NCBI RefSeq assembly: GCF_051014685.1
Contig: NW_027478400.1
Location: 1,860,001 to 1,924,000, forward strand
DNA: 64,000 nt
Origin: Ptiloglossa arizonensis
Taxonomy: Eukaryota; Arthropoda; Insecta; Hymenoptera; Colletidae
Reading direction: 5' to 3'
Shown here piece after piece: positions 1 through 13,462 of the stretch (position 1 is its first letter; each line of letters begins with the position of its first letter). The notes beneath the pieces were generated by a model, which did not search any database, was not told the DNA's origin, and was given only the letters and a program-made list of their open reading frames with translations. The translations under genes and the position numbers were made by a program.

Positions 1-340
1 AAGAAAGAAACGGAGAAACGAAGAAATAAATGGCGAAACGAACAAATAAACGGAGAAACGAAGAAAGGAACGGAGAAACGAACAAAGAAACGAAGAAACG
101 AACAAAGAAACGGAGAAACGAACAAAGAACCGGAGAAACGACGAAAGAAACGGAGAAACGGAGAAATAAATGGAGAAACGAAGAAATAGACGGAGAAACG
201 AAGAAAGGAACGGAGAAACGAACAAAGAAATGGAGAAACGATGAAAGAAACGGGGAAACGAAGAAAGAAACGGAGAAACGAAGAAAGAATCGGAGAAACG
301 AAGAAAGAAACCGTGAAACGAAGAAAGAACCGGAGTAACG
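1..340 (+). repeat. partial copy of the 29.4/32.6-kb unit start
   Basis: Monomers from about 30 to 250 follow the same variant order as 29,447-29,670 and 32,559-32,780: ATGGCGAAACGAACAAATAA, AAAGGAACGG, AAAGAACCGG, AATAGACGG and CGATGAAAG. After about 250 the order follows other blocks (AAAGAATCGG and CCGGAGTAAC at 330). Confidence 0.75.
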
Positions 341-1384
341 AAGAAAGAAACCGAGAAACGGAGAAATAAATGGAGAAACGACGAAATAAACGGAGAAACG
401 AAGAAAGAAACGGAGAAACGAAGAAAGAAACGGAGAAACGAAGAAAGAAACGGAGAAATGAAGAAAGAAACGGAGAAACGAAGAAAGAAACGGAGAAACG
501 AAGAAAGAAACGGAGAAATAAATGGAGAAACGAAGAAATAAACCGAGAAACGTAAAAAGAAACGGAGAAACGAACAAGGAAACGGAGAAATAATTGGAGA
601 AGCGAACAAAGAAACGGAGAAACGAAGAAAGAAACGGGGAAACGAACAATGAAACGCAGAAACGATGAATGAATCGGAGAAACGAAGAAATAAACGGAGA
701 AATGAAGAAAGACACGGAGAAACAAAGAAAGAAACGGAGAAACGAACAAAGAAACGGAGAAACGAAGAAAGAAACGGATAAACGACGAATGAAACGGAGA
801 AACGAAGAAAGAAACGGTGAAATAAATGGAGAAACGAAGATATAAACGGAGAAACGAAGAAAGAAACGGTGAAACGAAGAAAGAAACGGAGAAACGAAGA
901 AAGAAACAGAGAAACGAAGAAAGAAACGGAGAAACGAAGAAATAAACCGAGAAACGGAGAAAGAAACGGAAAAACGAAGAAAGAAACAGAGAAACGAACA
1001 ATGAAACGCAGAAACGTAGAATGAGACGGAGAAACGAAGAAATAAACGGAGGAATGAAGAAAGAAACGGAGAAACAAAGAAAGAAACGGAGAAACGAACA
1101 AAGAAACGGAGAAACGAAGAAAGAAACGGGGAAACGAAGAAAGAAACGGAGAATCGGAGAAATAAATGGAGAAACGAAGAAATAAACGGAGAAACGGAGA
1201 AATAAATGGAGAAACGAACAAAGAAACGGAGAAACGAACAAAGAAACGGAGAAACGAAGAAAGAAACGCAGAAACGAAGAAAGAAACGGAGAAACGAAGA
1301 AAGAAACGGAGAAACGAAGAAAGAAACGGAGAAACGAAGAAAGAAATGAAGAAACGAAGAAAGAAACGAAGAAACGAAGAAAGA

Positions 1385-1966
1385 AACGGAGAAACGAACA
1401 AAGAAACGGAGAAACGAAGAAAGAAACGGGGAAACGAAGAAAGAAACGGTGAAACGAAGAATGAAACGGAGGAACGAACAAAGAAACGGAGAAACGAACA
1501 AAGAAACGGAGAAACGAACAAAGAAACGGAGCAACGAACAAAGAAACGCAGAAACGAAGAAAGAAACGGAGAAACGAAGAAAGAAACGGAGAAACGAAGA
1601 AAGAAACGGAGGAACGAAGAAAGAAACGGAGAAATAAATGGAGAAACGAAGAAATAAACGGAGAAATAAATGGAGAAACGAAGAAATAAACGGAGAAACG
1701 AACAAGGAAACGGAGAAACGAAGAAAGAAACGGAGAAACGAAGAAAGAAACGGAGAAACGTAGAAAGAAACGGAGATACGAAGAAAGAAACGGAGAAACG
1801 AAGAAAGAAACCGAGAAACGGAGAAATAAATGGAGAAACGAAGAAATAAACGGAGAAACGAAGAAAGAAACGGAGAAACGAAGAAAGAAACGGAGAAACG
1901 AAGAAAGAAACGGAGAAATGAAGAAAGAAACGGAGAAACGAAGAAAGAAACGAAGAAACGAAGAAA
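1385..1966 (+). repeat. dispersed duplication A, copy 1
   Basis: Matches 3,937-4,518 at an offset of 2,552 bp, including the rare CGGAGCAACG monomer, the GGAGATACG monomer and the following 12-bp short monomers. The offset is a multiple of 4. Similarity ends where copy 2 switches to an AAATAAATGG module. Confidence 0.75.
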
Positions 1967-3060
1967 GAAACGGAGAAACGAACAAAGAAACGGAGAAACG
2001 AAGAAAGAAACGGGGAAACGAAGAAAGAAATGGAGAATCGGAGAAATAAATGGAGAAACAAAGAAATAAACGGAGAAACGGAGAAATAAATGGAGAAACG
2101 AAGAAATAAACGGAGAAACGAACAAAGAAACGGAGAAACGAAGAAAGAAACGGAGAAATAAATGGTGAAACGAAGAAATAAACGGAGAAACGAACAAGGA
2201 AACGGGGAAACGAAGAAAGAAACCGTGAAACGAAGAAAGAAACGGAGAAACGAAGAAAGAAACAGAGAAACGAAGAAAGAAACGGAGAAACGAACAAAGA
2301 AACGGAGAAACGAACAAAGAAACGCAGAAACGATGAAAGAAACGGAGAAACGAAGAAAGAAACGGAGAAACGAAGAAAGAAACGGAGAAATAAATGGAGA
2401 AACGAAGAAATAAACCGAGAAACGGAAAAAGAAACGGAGAAACGAACAAAGAAACGGAGAAAAGAAGAAAGAAACGGAGAAATGAAGAAAGAAACGGAGA
2501 AACGAAGAAAGAAACGGAGAAACGAAGAAAGAAACGGAGAAATGAATGGAGAAACGAAGAAATAAACCGAGAAACGGAAAAAGAAACGGAGAAACGAAGA
2601 AAGAAACGCAGACCCGAAGAAAGAAACGGAGGAACGGAGAAATAAAAGGAGAAACGAAGAAATAAACGGAGAAACGAAGAAATAAACGGAGAAACGAAGA
2701 AAGAAACGGAGAAATGAAGAAAGAAACGGAGAATCGAAGAAAGAAACGGTGAAACGGAGAAACGAAGAAATAAACCGAGAAACGGAGAAAGAAACGGAGA
2801 AACGAACAAAGAAACGGAGAAACGAAGAAAGAAACGGAGAAACGAACAATGAAACGCAGAAACGAAGAATGAAGCGGTGAAATGAAGAAATAAACGGAGA
2901 AATGAAGAAAGAAACGGAGAAACAGAGAAAGAAACGGAGAAACGAACAAAGAAACGGAGAAGCGAAGAAAGAAACGGCGGAACGACGAATGAAACGGAGA
3001 AACGAAGAAAGAAACGGTGAAATAAATGGAGAAACGAAGATATAAAAGGAGAAACGAAGA

Positions 3061-4228
3061 AAGAAACGGTGAAACGAAGAAAGTAACGGAGAAACGGAGA
3101 AAGAAACAGAGAAACGAACAATGAAACGCAGAAACGTAGAATGAGACGGAGAAACGAAGAAATAAACGGAGAAATGAAGAAAGAAACGGAGAAACAAAGA
3201 AAGAAACGGAGAAACGAACAAAGAAACGGAGAAACGAAGAAAGAAACTGAGAAACGAAGAAAGAAACGGAGAAACGAACAAAGAAACGGAGAAACGAAGA
3301 AAGAAATGCAGAATCGGAGAAATAAATGGAGAAACGAAGAAATAAACGGAGAAACGGAGAAATAAATGGAGAAACGAAGAAATAAACGGAGAAACGAACA
3401 AAGAAACGGAGAAACGAAGAAAGAAACTGAGAAACGAAGAAAGAAACGGAGAAACGAACAAAGAAACGGAGAAACGAAGAAAGAAGCGGAGGAACGGAGA
3501 AATAAATGCAGAAGCGAAGAAGTAAACGGAGAAACGAACAAAGAAACGGAGAAACGGAGAAAGAAACGGAGAAATAAATCGTGAAACGAAGAAATAAACG
3601 GAGAAACGAACAAGGAAACGTGGAAACGAAGAAAGAAACGGTGAAACGAAGAAAGAAACGGAGAAACGAAGAAAGAAACAGAGAAACGAAGAAAGAAACG
3701 GAGAAACGAACAAAGAAACGGAGAAACGTAGAAAGAAACGGAGATACGAAGAAAGAAACGGAGAAACGAAGAAAGAAACCGAGAAACGGAGAAATAAATG
3801 GAGAAACGAAGAAATAAACGGAGAAACGAAGAAAGAAACGGAGAAACGAACAATGAAACGCAGAAACGTAGAATGAGACGGAGAAACGAAGAAATAAACG
3901 GAGAAATGAAGAAAGAAACGCAGAAACAAAGAAAGAAACGGAGAAACGAACAAAGAAACGGAGAAACGAAGAAAGAAACGGGGAAACGAAGAAAGAAACG
4001 GTGAAACGAAGAATGAAACGGAGGAACGAACAAAGAAACGGAGAAACGAACAAAGAAACGGAGAAACGAACAAAGAAACGGAGCAACGAACAAAGAAACG
4101 CAGAAACGAAGAAAGAAACGGAGAAACGAAGAAAGAAACGGAGAAACGAAGAAAGAAACGGAGGAACGAAGAAAGAAACGGAGAAATAAATGGAGAAACG
4201 AAGAAATAAACGGAGAAATAAATGGAGA
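3061..4228 (+). repeat. dispersed duplication B, copy 1
   Basis: Matches 12,172-13,339 at an offset of 9,111 bp for about 1.17 kb, including the rare words TGCAGAAGCGAAGAAGTAAA (near 3,510) and CGGAGCAACG (near 4,083). Similarity stops at a switch from AATGGAGAAACG here to AATGGAGAATCGG in the partner. Confidence 0.85.
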
Positions 4229-4518
4229 AACGAAGAAATAAACGGAGAAACGAACAAGGAAACGGAGAAACGAAGAAAGAAACGGAGAAACGAAGAAAGA
4301 AACGGAGAAACGTAGAAAGAAACGGAGATACGAAGAAAGAAACGGAGAAACGAAGAAAGAAACCGAGAAACGGAGAAATAAATGGAGAAACGAAGAAATA
4401 AACGGAGAAACGAAGAAAGAAACGGAGAAACGAAGAAAGAAACGGAGAAACGAAGAAAGAAACGGAGAAATGAAGAAAGAAACGGAGAAACGAAGAAAGA
4501 AACGAAGAAACGAAGAAA
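3937..4518 (+). repeat. dispersed duplication A, copy 2
   Basis: Copy of 1,385-1,966. Its 5' part is also shared with 13,048-13,339 as part of duplication B, so the block is a mosaic with several partners. Confidence 0.75.
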
Positions 4519-4889
4519 TAAATGGAGAAACGAAGAAATAAACGGAGAAACGAAGAAAGAAACGGAGAAACGAACAATGAAACGCAGAAACGTAGAATGA
4601 GACGGAGAAACGAAGAAATAAACGGAGAAATGAAGAAAGAAACGGAGAAACAAAGAAAGAAACGGAGAAACGAACATAGAAACGGAGAAACGAAGAAAGA
4701 AACGGGGAAACGAAGAAAGAAACGGTGAAACGAAGAATGAAACGGAGGAACGAACAAAGAAACGGAGAAACGAACAAAGAAACGGAGAAACGAACAAAGA
4801 AACGGAGCAACGAACAAAGAAACGCAGAAACGAAGAAAGAAACGGAGAAACGAAGAAAGAAACGGAGAAACGAAGAAAGAAACGGAGAA

Positions 4890-7610
4890 ACGAAGAAAGA
4901 AACCGAGAAACGGAGAAATAAATGGAGAAACGAAGAAATAAACGGAGAAACGAAGAAAGAAACGGAGAAACGAAGAAAGAAACGGAGAAACGAAGAAAGA
5001 AACGGAGAAATGAAGAAAGAAACGGAGAAACGAAGAAAGAAACGAAGAAACGAAGAAAGAAACGGAGAAACGAACAAGAAACGGAGAAACGAAGGCAGAA
5101 ACGGAGAAACGAAGAAAGAATCGGAGAAACGAAGAAAGAAACCGAGAAACGAAGAAAGAACCGGAGTAACGAAGAAAGAAACCGAGAAACGGAGAAATAA
5201 ATGGCGAAACGAAGAAATAAACGGAGAAACGAAGAAAGAAACGGAGAAACGAAGAAAGAAACGGAGAAACGAAGAAAGAAACGGAGAAATGAAGAAAGAA
5301 ACGGAGAAACGAAGAAAGAAACGGATAAACGACGAATGAAACGGAGAAACGAAGAAAGAAACGGTGAAATAAATGGAGAAACGAAGATATAAACGGAGAA
5401 ACGAAGAAAGAAACGGTGAAACGAAGAAAGAAACGGAGAAACGAAGAAAGAAACAGAGAAACGAAGAAATAAATGGAGAAGCGAACAAAGAAACGGAGAA
5501 ACGAAGAAAGAAACGGAGAAACGAACAATGAAACGCAGAAACGATGAATGAATCGGAGAAACGAAGAAATAAACGGAGAAATGAAGAAAGACACGGAGAA
5601 ACAAAGAAAGAAACGGAGAAACGAACAAAGAAACGGAGAAACGAAGAAAGAAACGGATAAACGACGAATGAAACGGAGAAACGAAGAAGGAAACGGTGAA
5701 ATAAATGGAGAAACGAAGATATAAACGGAGAAACGAAGAAAGAAACGGTGAAACGAAGAAAGAAACGGAGAAACGAAGAAAGAAACAGAGAAACGAAGAA
5801 AGAAACGGAGAAACGAAGAAATAAACCGAGAAACGGAGAAAGAAACGGAAAAACGAAGAAAGAAACAGAGAAACGAACAATGAAACGCAGAAACGTAGAA
5901 TGAGACGGAGAAACGAAGAAATAAACGGAGGAATGAAGAAAGAAACGGAGAAACAAAGAAAGAAACGGAGAAACGAACAAAGAAACGGAGAAACGAAGAA
6001 AGAAACGGGGAAACGAAGAAAGAAACGGAGAATCGGAGAAATAAATGGAGAAACGAAGAAATAAACGGAGAAACGGAGAAATAAATGGAGAAAAGAAGAA
6101 ATAAACGGAGAAACGAACAAAGAAACGGAGAAACGAACAAAGAAACGGAGAAACGAACAAAGAAACGGAGAAACGAACAAAGAAACGGAGAAACGAAGAA
6201 AGAAACGCAGAAACGAAGAAAGAAACGGAGAAACGAAGAAAGAAACGGAGAAACGAAAAAAGAAACGGAGAAACGAAGAAAGAAATGAAGAAACGAAGAA
6301 AGAAACGAAGAAACGAAGAAAGAAACGGAGAAACGAACAAAGAAACGGAGAAACGAAGGAAGAAACGGAGAAACGAAGAAAGAATCGGAGAAACGAACAA
6401 AGAAACCGAGAAACGAAGAAAGAACCGGAGTAACGAAGAAAGAAACCGAGAAACGGAGAAATAAATGGAGAAACGAAGAAATAAACGGAGAAACGAAGAA
6501 AGAAACGGAGAAACGAAGAAAGTAACGGAGAAACGAAGAAAGAAACGGAGAAACGAACAAAGAAACGGAGAAGCGAAGAAAGAAACGGTGAAACGGAGAA
6601 ACGAAGAAACGAAGAATGAAGCGGAGAAACGAAGAAATAAACGGAGAAATGAAGAAAGAAACGGAGAAACAGAGAAAGAAACGGAGAAACGAACAAAGAA
6701 ACGGAGAAGCGAAGAAAGAAACGGAGGAACGAAAAAAGAAACGGAGAAACGAAGAAAGAAATGAAGAAACGAAGAAAGAAACGAAGAAACGAAGAAAGAA
6801 ACGGAGAAACGAACAAAGAAACGGAGAAACGAAGGAAGAAACGGAGAAACGAAGAAAGAATCGGAGAAACGAACAAAGAAACCGAGAAACGAAGAAAGAA
6901 CCGGAGTAACGAAGAAAGAAACCGAGAAACGGAGAAATAAATGGAGAAACGAAGAAATAAACGGAGAAACGAAGAAAGAAACGGAGAAACGAAGAAAGTA
7001 ACGGAGAAACGAAGAAAGAAACGGAGAAATGAAGAAAGAAACGATGAATCGAAGAAAGAAACGGTGAAACGGAGAAACGAAGAAATAAACCGAGAAACGG
7101 AGAAAGAAACGGAGAAACGAACAAAGAAACGGAGAAACGAAGAAAGAAACGGAGAAACGAACAATGAAACGCAGAAACGAAGAATGAAGCGGAGAAACGA
7201 AGAAATAAACGGAGAAATGAAGAAAGAAACGGAGAAACAGAGAAAGAAACGGAGAAACGAACAAAGAAACGGAGAAGCGAAGAAAGAAACGGAGGAACGA
7301 CGAATGAAACGGAGAAACGAAGAAAGAAACGGTGAAATAAATGGAGAAACGAAGATATAAAAGGAGAAACGAAGAAAGAAACGGTGAAACGAAGAAAGAA
7401 ACGGAGAAACGGAGAAAGAAACAGAGAAACGAACAATGAAACGCAGAAACGTAGAATGAGACGGAGAAACGAAGAAATAAACGGAGAAACGAAGAAAGAA
7501 ACGGGGAAACGAAGAAAGAATCGGAGAATCGGAGAAATAAATGGAGAAACGAAGAAATAAACGGAGAAACGGAGAAATAAATGGAGAAACGAAGAAATAA
7601 ACGGAGAAAC
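4890..7610 (+). repeat. dispersed duplication C, copy 1 (2.7 kb)
   Basis: Matches 8,625-11,345 at a constant offset of 3,735 bp, with nearly every private variant preserved. These include the one-base deletion AACAAGAAACGG near 5,080, the GGCAGAAACGG monomer, ATGGCGAAACG at 5,200 and the GAAGAAACGAAGAATG irregularity near 6,605. Similarity ends at 7,610, where GAACAAAG here faces GAAGAAAG in the partner. Internally 6,254-6,548 is repeated at 6,730-7,024 (offset 476 bp). Confidence 0.9.
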
Positions 7611-10464
7611 GAACAAAGAAACGGAGAAACGAAGAAAGAAACTGAGAAACGAAGAAAGAAACGGAGAAACGAACAAAGAAACGGAGAAACGGAGAAAGAA
7701 ACGGAGGAACGGAGAAATAAATGCAGAAGCGAAGAAGTAAACGGAGAAACGAACAAAGAAACGGAGAAACGGAGAAAGAAACGGAGAAATAAATGGTGAA
7801 ACGAAGAAATAAACGGAGAAACGAACAAGGAAACGGGGAAACGAAGAAAGAAACGGTGAAACGAAGAAAGAAACGGAGAAACGAAGAAAGAAACAGAGAA
7901 ACGAAGAAAGAAACGGAGAAACGAACAAAGAAACGGAGAAACGAACAAAGAAACGCAGAAACGAAGAAAGAAACGGAGAAACGAAGAAAGAAACGGAGAA
8001 ACGTAGAAAGAAACGGAGATACGAAGAAAGAAACGGAGAAACGAAGAAAGAAACCGAGAAACGGAGAAATAAATGGAGAAACGAAGAAATAAACGGAGAA
8101 ACGAAGAAAGAAACGGAGAAACGAACAGTGAAACGCAGAAACGTAGAATGAGACGGAGAAACGAAGAAATAAACGGAGAAATGAAGAAAGAAACGGAGAA
8201 ACAAAGAAAGAAACGGAGAAACGAACATAGAAACGGAGAAACGAAGAAAGAAACGGGGAAACGAAGAAAGAAACGGTGAAACGAAGAATGAAACGGAGGA
8301 ACGAACAAAGAAACGGAGAAACGAACAAAGAAACGGAGAAACGAACAAAGAAACGGAGCAACGAACAAAGAAACGCAGAAACGAAGAAAGAAACGGAGAA
8401 ACGAAGAAAGAAACGGAGAAACGAAGAAAGAAACGGAGGAACGAAGAAAGAAACGGAGAAATAAATGGAGAAACGAAGAAATAAACGGAGAAATAAATGG
8501 AGAAACGAAGAAATAAACGGAGAAACGAACAAGGAAACGGAGAAACGAAGAAAGAAACGGAGAAACGAAGAAAGAAACGGAGAAACGTAGAAAGAAACGG
8601 AGATACGAAGAAAGAAACGGAGAAACGAAGAAAGAAACCGAGAAACGGAGAAATAAATGGAGAAACGAAGAAATAAACGGAGAAACGAAGAAAGAAACGG
8701 AGAAACGAAGAAAGAAACGGAGAAACGAAGAAAGAAACGGAGAAATGAAGAAAGAAACGGAGAAACGAAGAAAGAAACGAAGAAACGAAGAAAGAAACGG
8801 AGAAACGAACAAGAAACGGAGAAACGAAGGCAGAAACGGAGAAACGAAGAAAGAATCGGAGAAACGAAGAAAGAAACCGAGAAACGAAGAAAGAACCGGA
8901 GTAACGAAGAAAGAAACCGAGAAACGGAGAAATAAATGGCGAAACGAAGAAATAAACGGAGAAACGAAGAAAGAAACGGAGAAACGAAGAAAGAAACGGA
9001 GAAACGAAGAAAGAAACGGAGAAATGAAGAAAGAAACGGAGAAACGAAGAAAGAAACGGATAAACGACGAATGAAACGGAGAAACGAAGAAAGAAACGGT
9101 GAAATAAATGGAGAAACGAAGATATAAACGGAGAAACGAAGAAAGAAACGGTGAAACGAAGAAAGAAACGGAGAAACGAAGAAAGAAACAGAGAAACGAA
9201 GAAATAAATGGAGAAGCGAACAAAGAAACGGAGAAACGAAGAAAGAAACGGAGAAACGAACAATGAAACGCAGAAACGATGAATGAATCGGAGAAACGAA
9301 GAAATAAACGGAGAAATGAAGAAAGACACGGAGAAACAAAGAAAGAAACGGAGAAACGAACAAAGAAACGGAGAAACGAAGAAAGAAACGGATAAACGAC
9401 GAATGAAACGGAGAAACGAAGAAGGAAACGGTGAAATAAATGGAGAAACGAAGATATAAACGGAGAAACGAAGAAAGAAACGGTGAAACGAAGAAAGAAA
9501 CGGAGAAACGAAGAAAGAAACAGAGAAACGAAGAAAGAAACGGAGAAACGAAGAAATAAACCGAGAAACGGAGAAAGAAACGGAAAAACGAAGAAAGAAA
9601 CAGAGAAACGAACAATGAAACGCAGAAACGTAGAATGAGACGGAGAAACGAAGAAATAAACGGAGGAATGAAGAAAGAAACGGAGAAACAAAGAAAGAAA
9701 CGGAGAAACGAACAAAGAAACGGAGAAACGAAGAAAGAAACGGGGAAACGAAGAAAGAAACGGAGAATCGGAGAAATAAATGGAGAAACGAAGAAATAAA
9801 CGGAGAAACGGAGAAATAAATGGAGAAAAGAAGAAATAAACGGAGAAACGAACAAAGAAACGGAGAAACGAACAAAGAAACGGAGAAACGAACAAAGAAA
9901 CGGAGAAACGAACAAAGAAACGGAGAAACGAAGAAAGAAACGCAGAAACGAAGAAAGAAACGGAGAAACGAAGAAAGAAACGGAGAAACGAAAAAAGAAA
10001 CGGAGAAACGAAGAAAGAAATGAAGAAACGAAGAAAGAAACGAAGAAACGAAGAAAGAAACGGAGAAACGAACAAAGAAACGGAGAAACGAAGGAAGAAA
10101 CGGAGAAACGAAGAAAGAATCGGAGAAACGAACAAAGAAACCGAGAAACGAAGAAAGAACCGGAGTAACGAAGAAAGAAACCGAGAAACGGAGAAATAAA
10201 TGGAGAAACGAAGAAATAAACGGAGAAACGAAGAAAGAAACGGAGAAACGAAGAAAGTAACGGAGAAACGAAGAAAGAAACGGAGAAACGAACAAAGAAA
10301 CGGAGAAGCGAAGAAAGAAACGGTGAAACGGAGAAACGAAGAAACGAAGAATGAAGCGGAGAAACGAAGAAATAAACGGAGAAATGAAGAAAGAAACGGA
10401 GAAACAGAGAAAGAAACGGAGAAACGAACAAAGAAACGGAGAAGCGAAGAAAGAAACGGAGGAA
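7480..10464 (+). repeat. dispersed duplication D, copy 1 (3.0 kb)
   Basis: Matches 18,803-21,787 at a constant offset of 11,323 bp. Shared private markers include the AACAAGAAACGG deletion, the GATGAATGAATCGG monomer near 9,285 and the CCGGAGTAAC word at 8,896 and 10,160. It overlaps duplication C copy 2. Confidence 0.88.
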
Positions 10465-11345
10465 CGAAAAAAGAAACGGAGAAACGAAGAAAGAAATGAA
10501 GAAACGAAGAAAGAAACGAAGAAACGAAGAAAGAAACGGAGAAACGAACAAAGAAACGGAGAAACGAAGGAAGAAACGGAGAAACGAAGAAAGAATCGGA
10601 GAAACGAACAAAGAAACCGAGAAACGAAGAAAGAACCGGAGTAACGAAGAAAGAAACCGAGAAACGGAGAAATAAATGGAGAAACGAAGAAATAAACGGA
10701 GAAACGAAGAAAGAAACGGAGAAACGAAGAAAGTAACGGAGAAACGAAGAAAGAAACGGAGAAATGAAGAAAGAAACGATGAATCGAAGAAAGAAACGGT
10801 GAAACGGAGAAACGAAGAAATAAACCGAGAAACGGAGAAAGAAACGGAGAAACGAACAAAGAAACGGAGAAACGAAGAAAGAAACGGAGAAACGAACAAT
10901 GAAACGCAGAAACGAAGAATGAAGCGGAGAAACGAAGAAATAAACGGAGAAATGAAGAAAGAAACGGAGAAACAGAGAAAGAAACGGAGAAACGAACAAA
11001 GAAACGGAGAAGCGAAGAAAGAAACGGAGGAACGACGAATGAAACGGAGAAACGAAGAAAGAAACGGTGAAATAAATGGAGAAACGAAGATATAAAAGGA
11101 GAAACGAAGAAAGAAACGGTGAAACGAAGAAAGAAACGGAGAAACGGAGAAAGAAACAGAGAAACGAACAATGAAACGCAGAAACGTAGAATGAGACGGA
11201 GAAACGAAGAAATAAACGGAGAAACGAAGAAAGAAACGGGGAAACGAAGAAAGAATCGGAGAATCGGAGAAATAAATGGAGAAACGAAGAAATAAACGGA
11301 GAAACGGAGAAATAAATGGAGAAACGAAGAAATAAACGGAGAAAC
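8625..11345 (+). repeat. dispersed duplication C, copy 2
   Basis: Copy of 4,890-7,610. The part to 10,464 is also present at 18,803-21,787, so the block exists in at least three copies. Confidence 0.9.
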
Positions 11346-12229
11346 GAAGAAAGAAACGCAGAAACGAAGAAAGAAACGGAGAAACGAACAAAGAAACGGA
11401 GAAACGAAGAAAGAAACTGAGAAACGAAGAAAGAAATGGAGAATCGGAGAAATGAATGGAGAAACGGAGAAATAAATGGAGAAACGAAGAAATAAAAGGA
11501 GAAACGGAGAAATAAATGGAGAAACGAAGAAATAAACGGAGAAACGGAGAAATAAATGGAGAAACGAAGAAATAAAAGGAGAAACGAACAAAGAAACGGA
11601 GAAACGAAGAAAGAAACGGAAAAACGGAGAAAGAAACGGAGAAACGAACAATGAAACGGAGAAACGAAGAAAGAAACGGAGAAACGAAGAAAGAAACGCA
11701 GAAAAGGAGAAAGAAACAGGAGGAACGGAGAAAGAAACGGAGAAACGAACAAAGAAACGGAGAAACGAACAAAGAAACGGAGAAATAAATGGAGAAACGA
11801 AGAAATAAACGGAGAAACGAACAAGGAAACGAAGAAACGAAGAAAGAAACGGAGAAACGAAGAAAGAAACGGAGAAACGTAGAAAGAAACGGAGAAACGA
11901 AGAAAGAAATGAAGAAACGAAGAAACGAAGAAAGAAACGGAGAAACGAACAAAGAAACGGAGAAACGAACAAAGAAACGGAGAAACGAAGGAAGAAACGG
12001 AGAAACGAAGAAAGAATCGGAGAAACGAAGAAAGAAACCGAGAAACGAAGAAAGAACCGGAGTAACGAAGAAAGAAACCGAGAAACGGAGAAATAAATGG
12101 AGAAACGAAGAAATAAACGGAGAAACGAAGAAAGAAACGGAGAAACGAAGAAAGTAACGGAGAAACGAACAAAGAAACGGTGAAACGAAGAAAGTAACGG
12201 AGAAACGGAGAAAGAAACAGAGAAACGAA
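10466..12229 (+). repeat. dispersed duplication E, copy 1
   Basis: Matches 14,196-15,959 at an offset of 3,730 bp, including the AAAAGGAGAAAGAAACAGG monomer with a one-base insertion near 11,705 and the doubled GAAGAAACGAAG irregularity near 11,920. The right edge coincides with the start of a 368-bp tandem duplication in the partner. Confidence 0.85.
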
Positions 12230-13339
12230 CAATGAAACGCAGAAACGTAGAATGAGACGGAGAAACGAAGAAATAAACGGAGAAATGAAGAAAGAAACGG
12301 AGAAACAAAGAAAGAAACGGAGAAACGAACAAAGAAACGGAGAAACGAAGAAAGAAACTGAGAAACGAAGAAAGAAACGGAGAAACGAACAAAGAAACGG
12401 AGAAACGAAGAAAGAAATGCAGAATCGGAGAAATAAATGGAGAAACGAAGAAATAAACGGAGAAACGGAGAAATAAATGGAGAAACGAAGAAATAAACGG
12501 AGAAACGAACAAAGAAACGGAGAAACGAAGAAAGAAACTGAGAAACGAAGAAAGAAACGGAGAAACGAACAAAGAAACGGAGAAACGAAGAAAGAAGCGG
12601 AGGAACGGAGAAATAAATGCAGAAGCGAAGAAGTAAACGGAGAAACGAACAAAGAAACGGAGAAACGGAGAAAGAAACGGAGAAATAAATCGTGAAACGA
12701 AGAAATAAACGGAGAAACGAACAAGGAAACGTGGAAACGAAGAAAGAAACGGTGAAACGAAGAAAGAAACGGAGAAACGAAGAAAGAAACAGAGAAACTA
12801 AGAAAGAAACGGAGAAACGAACAAAGAAACGGAGAAACGTAGAAAGAAACGGAGATACGAAGAAAGAAACGGAGAAACGAAGAAAGAAACCGAGAAACGG
12901 AGAAATAAATGGAGAAACGAAGAAATAAACGGAGAAACGAAGAAAGAAACGGAGAAACGAACAATGAAACGCAGAAACGTAGAATGAGACGGAGAAACGA
13001 AGAAATAAACGGAGAAATGAAGAAAGAAACGCAGAAACAAAGAAAGAAACGGAGAAACGAACAAAGAAACGGAGAAACGAAGAAAGAAACGGGGAAACGA
13101 AGAAAGAAAAGGTGAAACGAAGAATGAAACGGAGGAACGAACAAAGAAACGGAGAAACGAACAAAGAAACGGAGAAACGAACAAAGAAACGGAGCAACGA
13201 ACAAAGAAACGCAGAAACGAAGAAAGAAACGGAGAAACGAAGAAAGAAACGGAGAAACGAAGAAAGAAACGGAGGAACGAAGAAAGAAACGGAGAAATAA
13301 ATGGAGAAACGAAGAAATAAACGGAGAAATAAATGGAGA
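12172..13339 (+). repeat. dispersed duplication B, copy 2
   Basis: Copy of 3,061-4,228 with a few private substitutions, for example GAAACTAAGAAAG near 12,798 and AAAAGGTGAAAC near 13,108. Confidence 0.85.
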
Positions 13340-13462
13340 ATCGGAGAAATAAATGGAGAAACGAAGAAATAAACGGAGAAACGGAGAAATAAATGGAGAA
13401 ACGAAGAAATAAACGGAGAAACGAAGAAAGAAACGCAGAAACGAAGAAAGAAACGGAGAAAC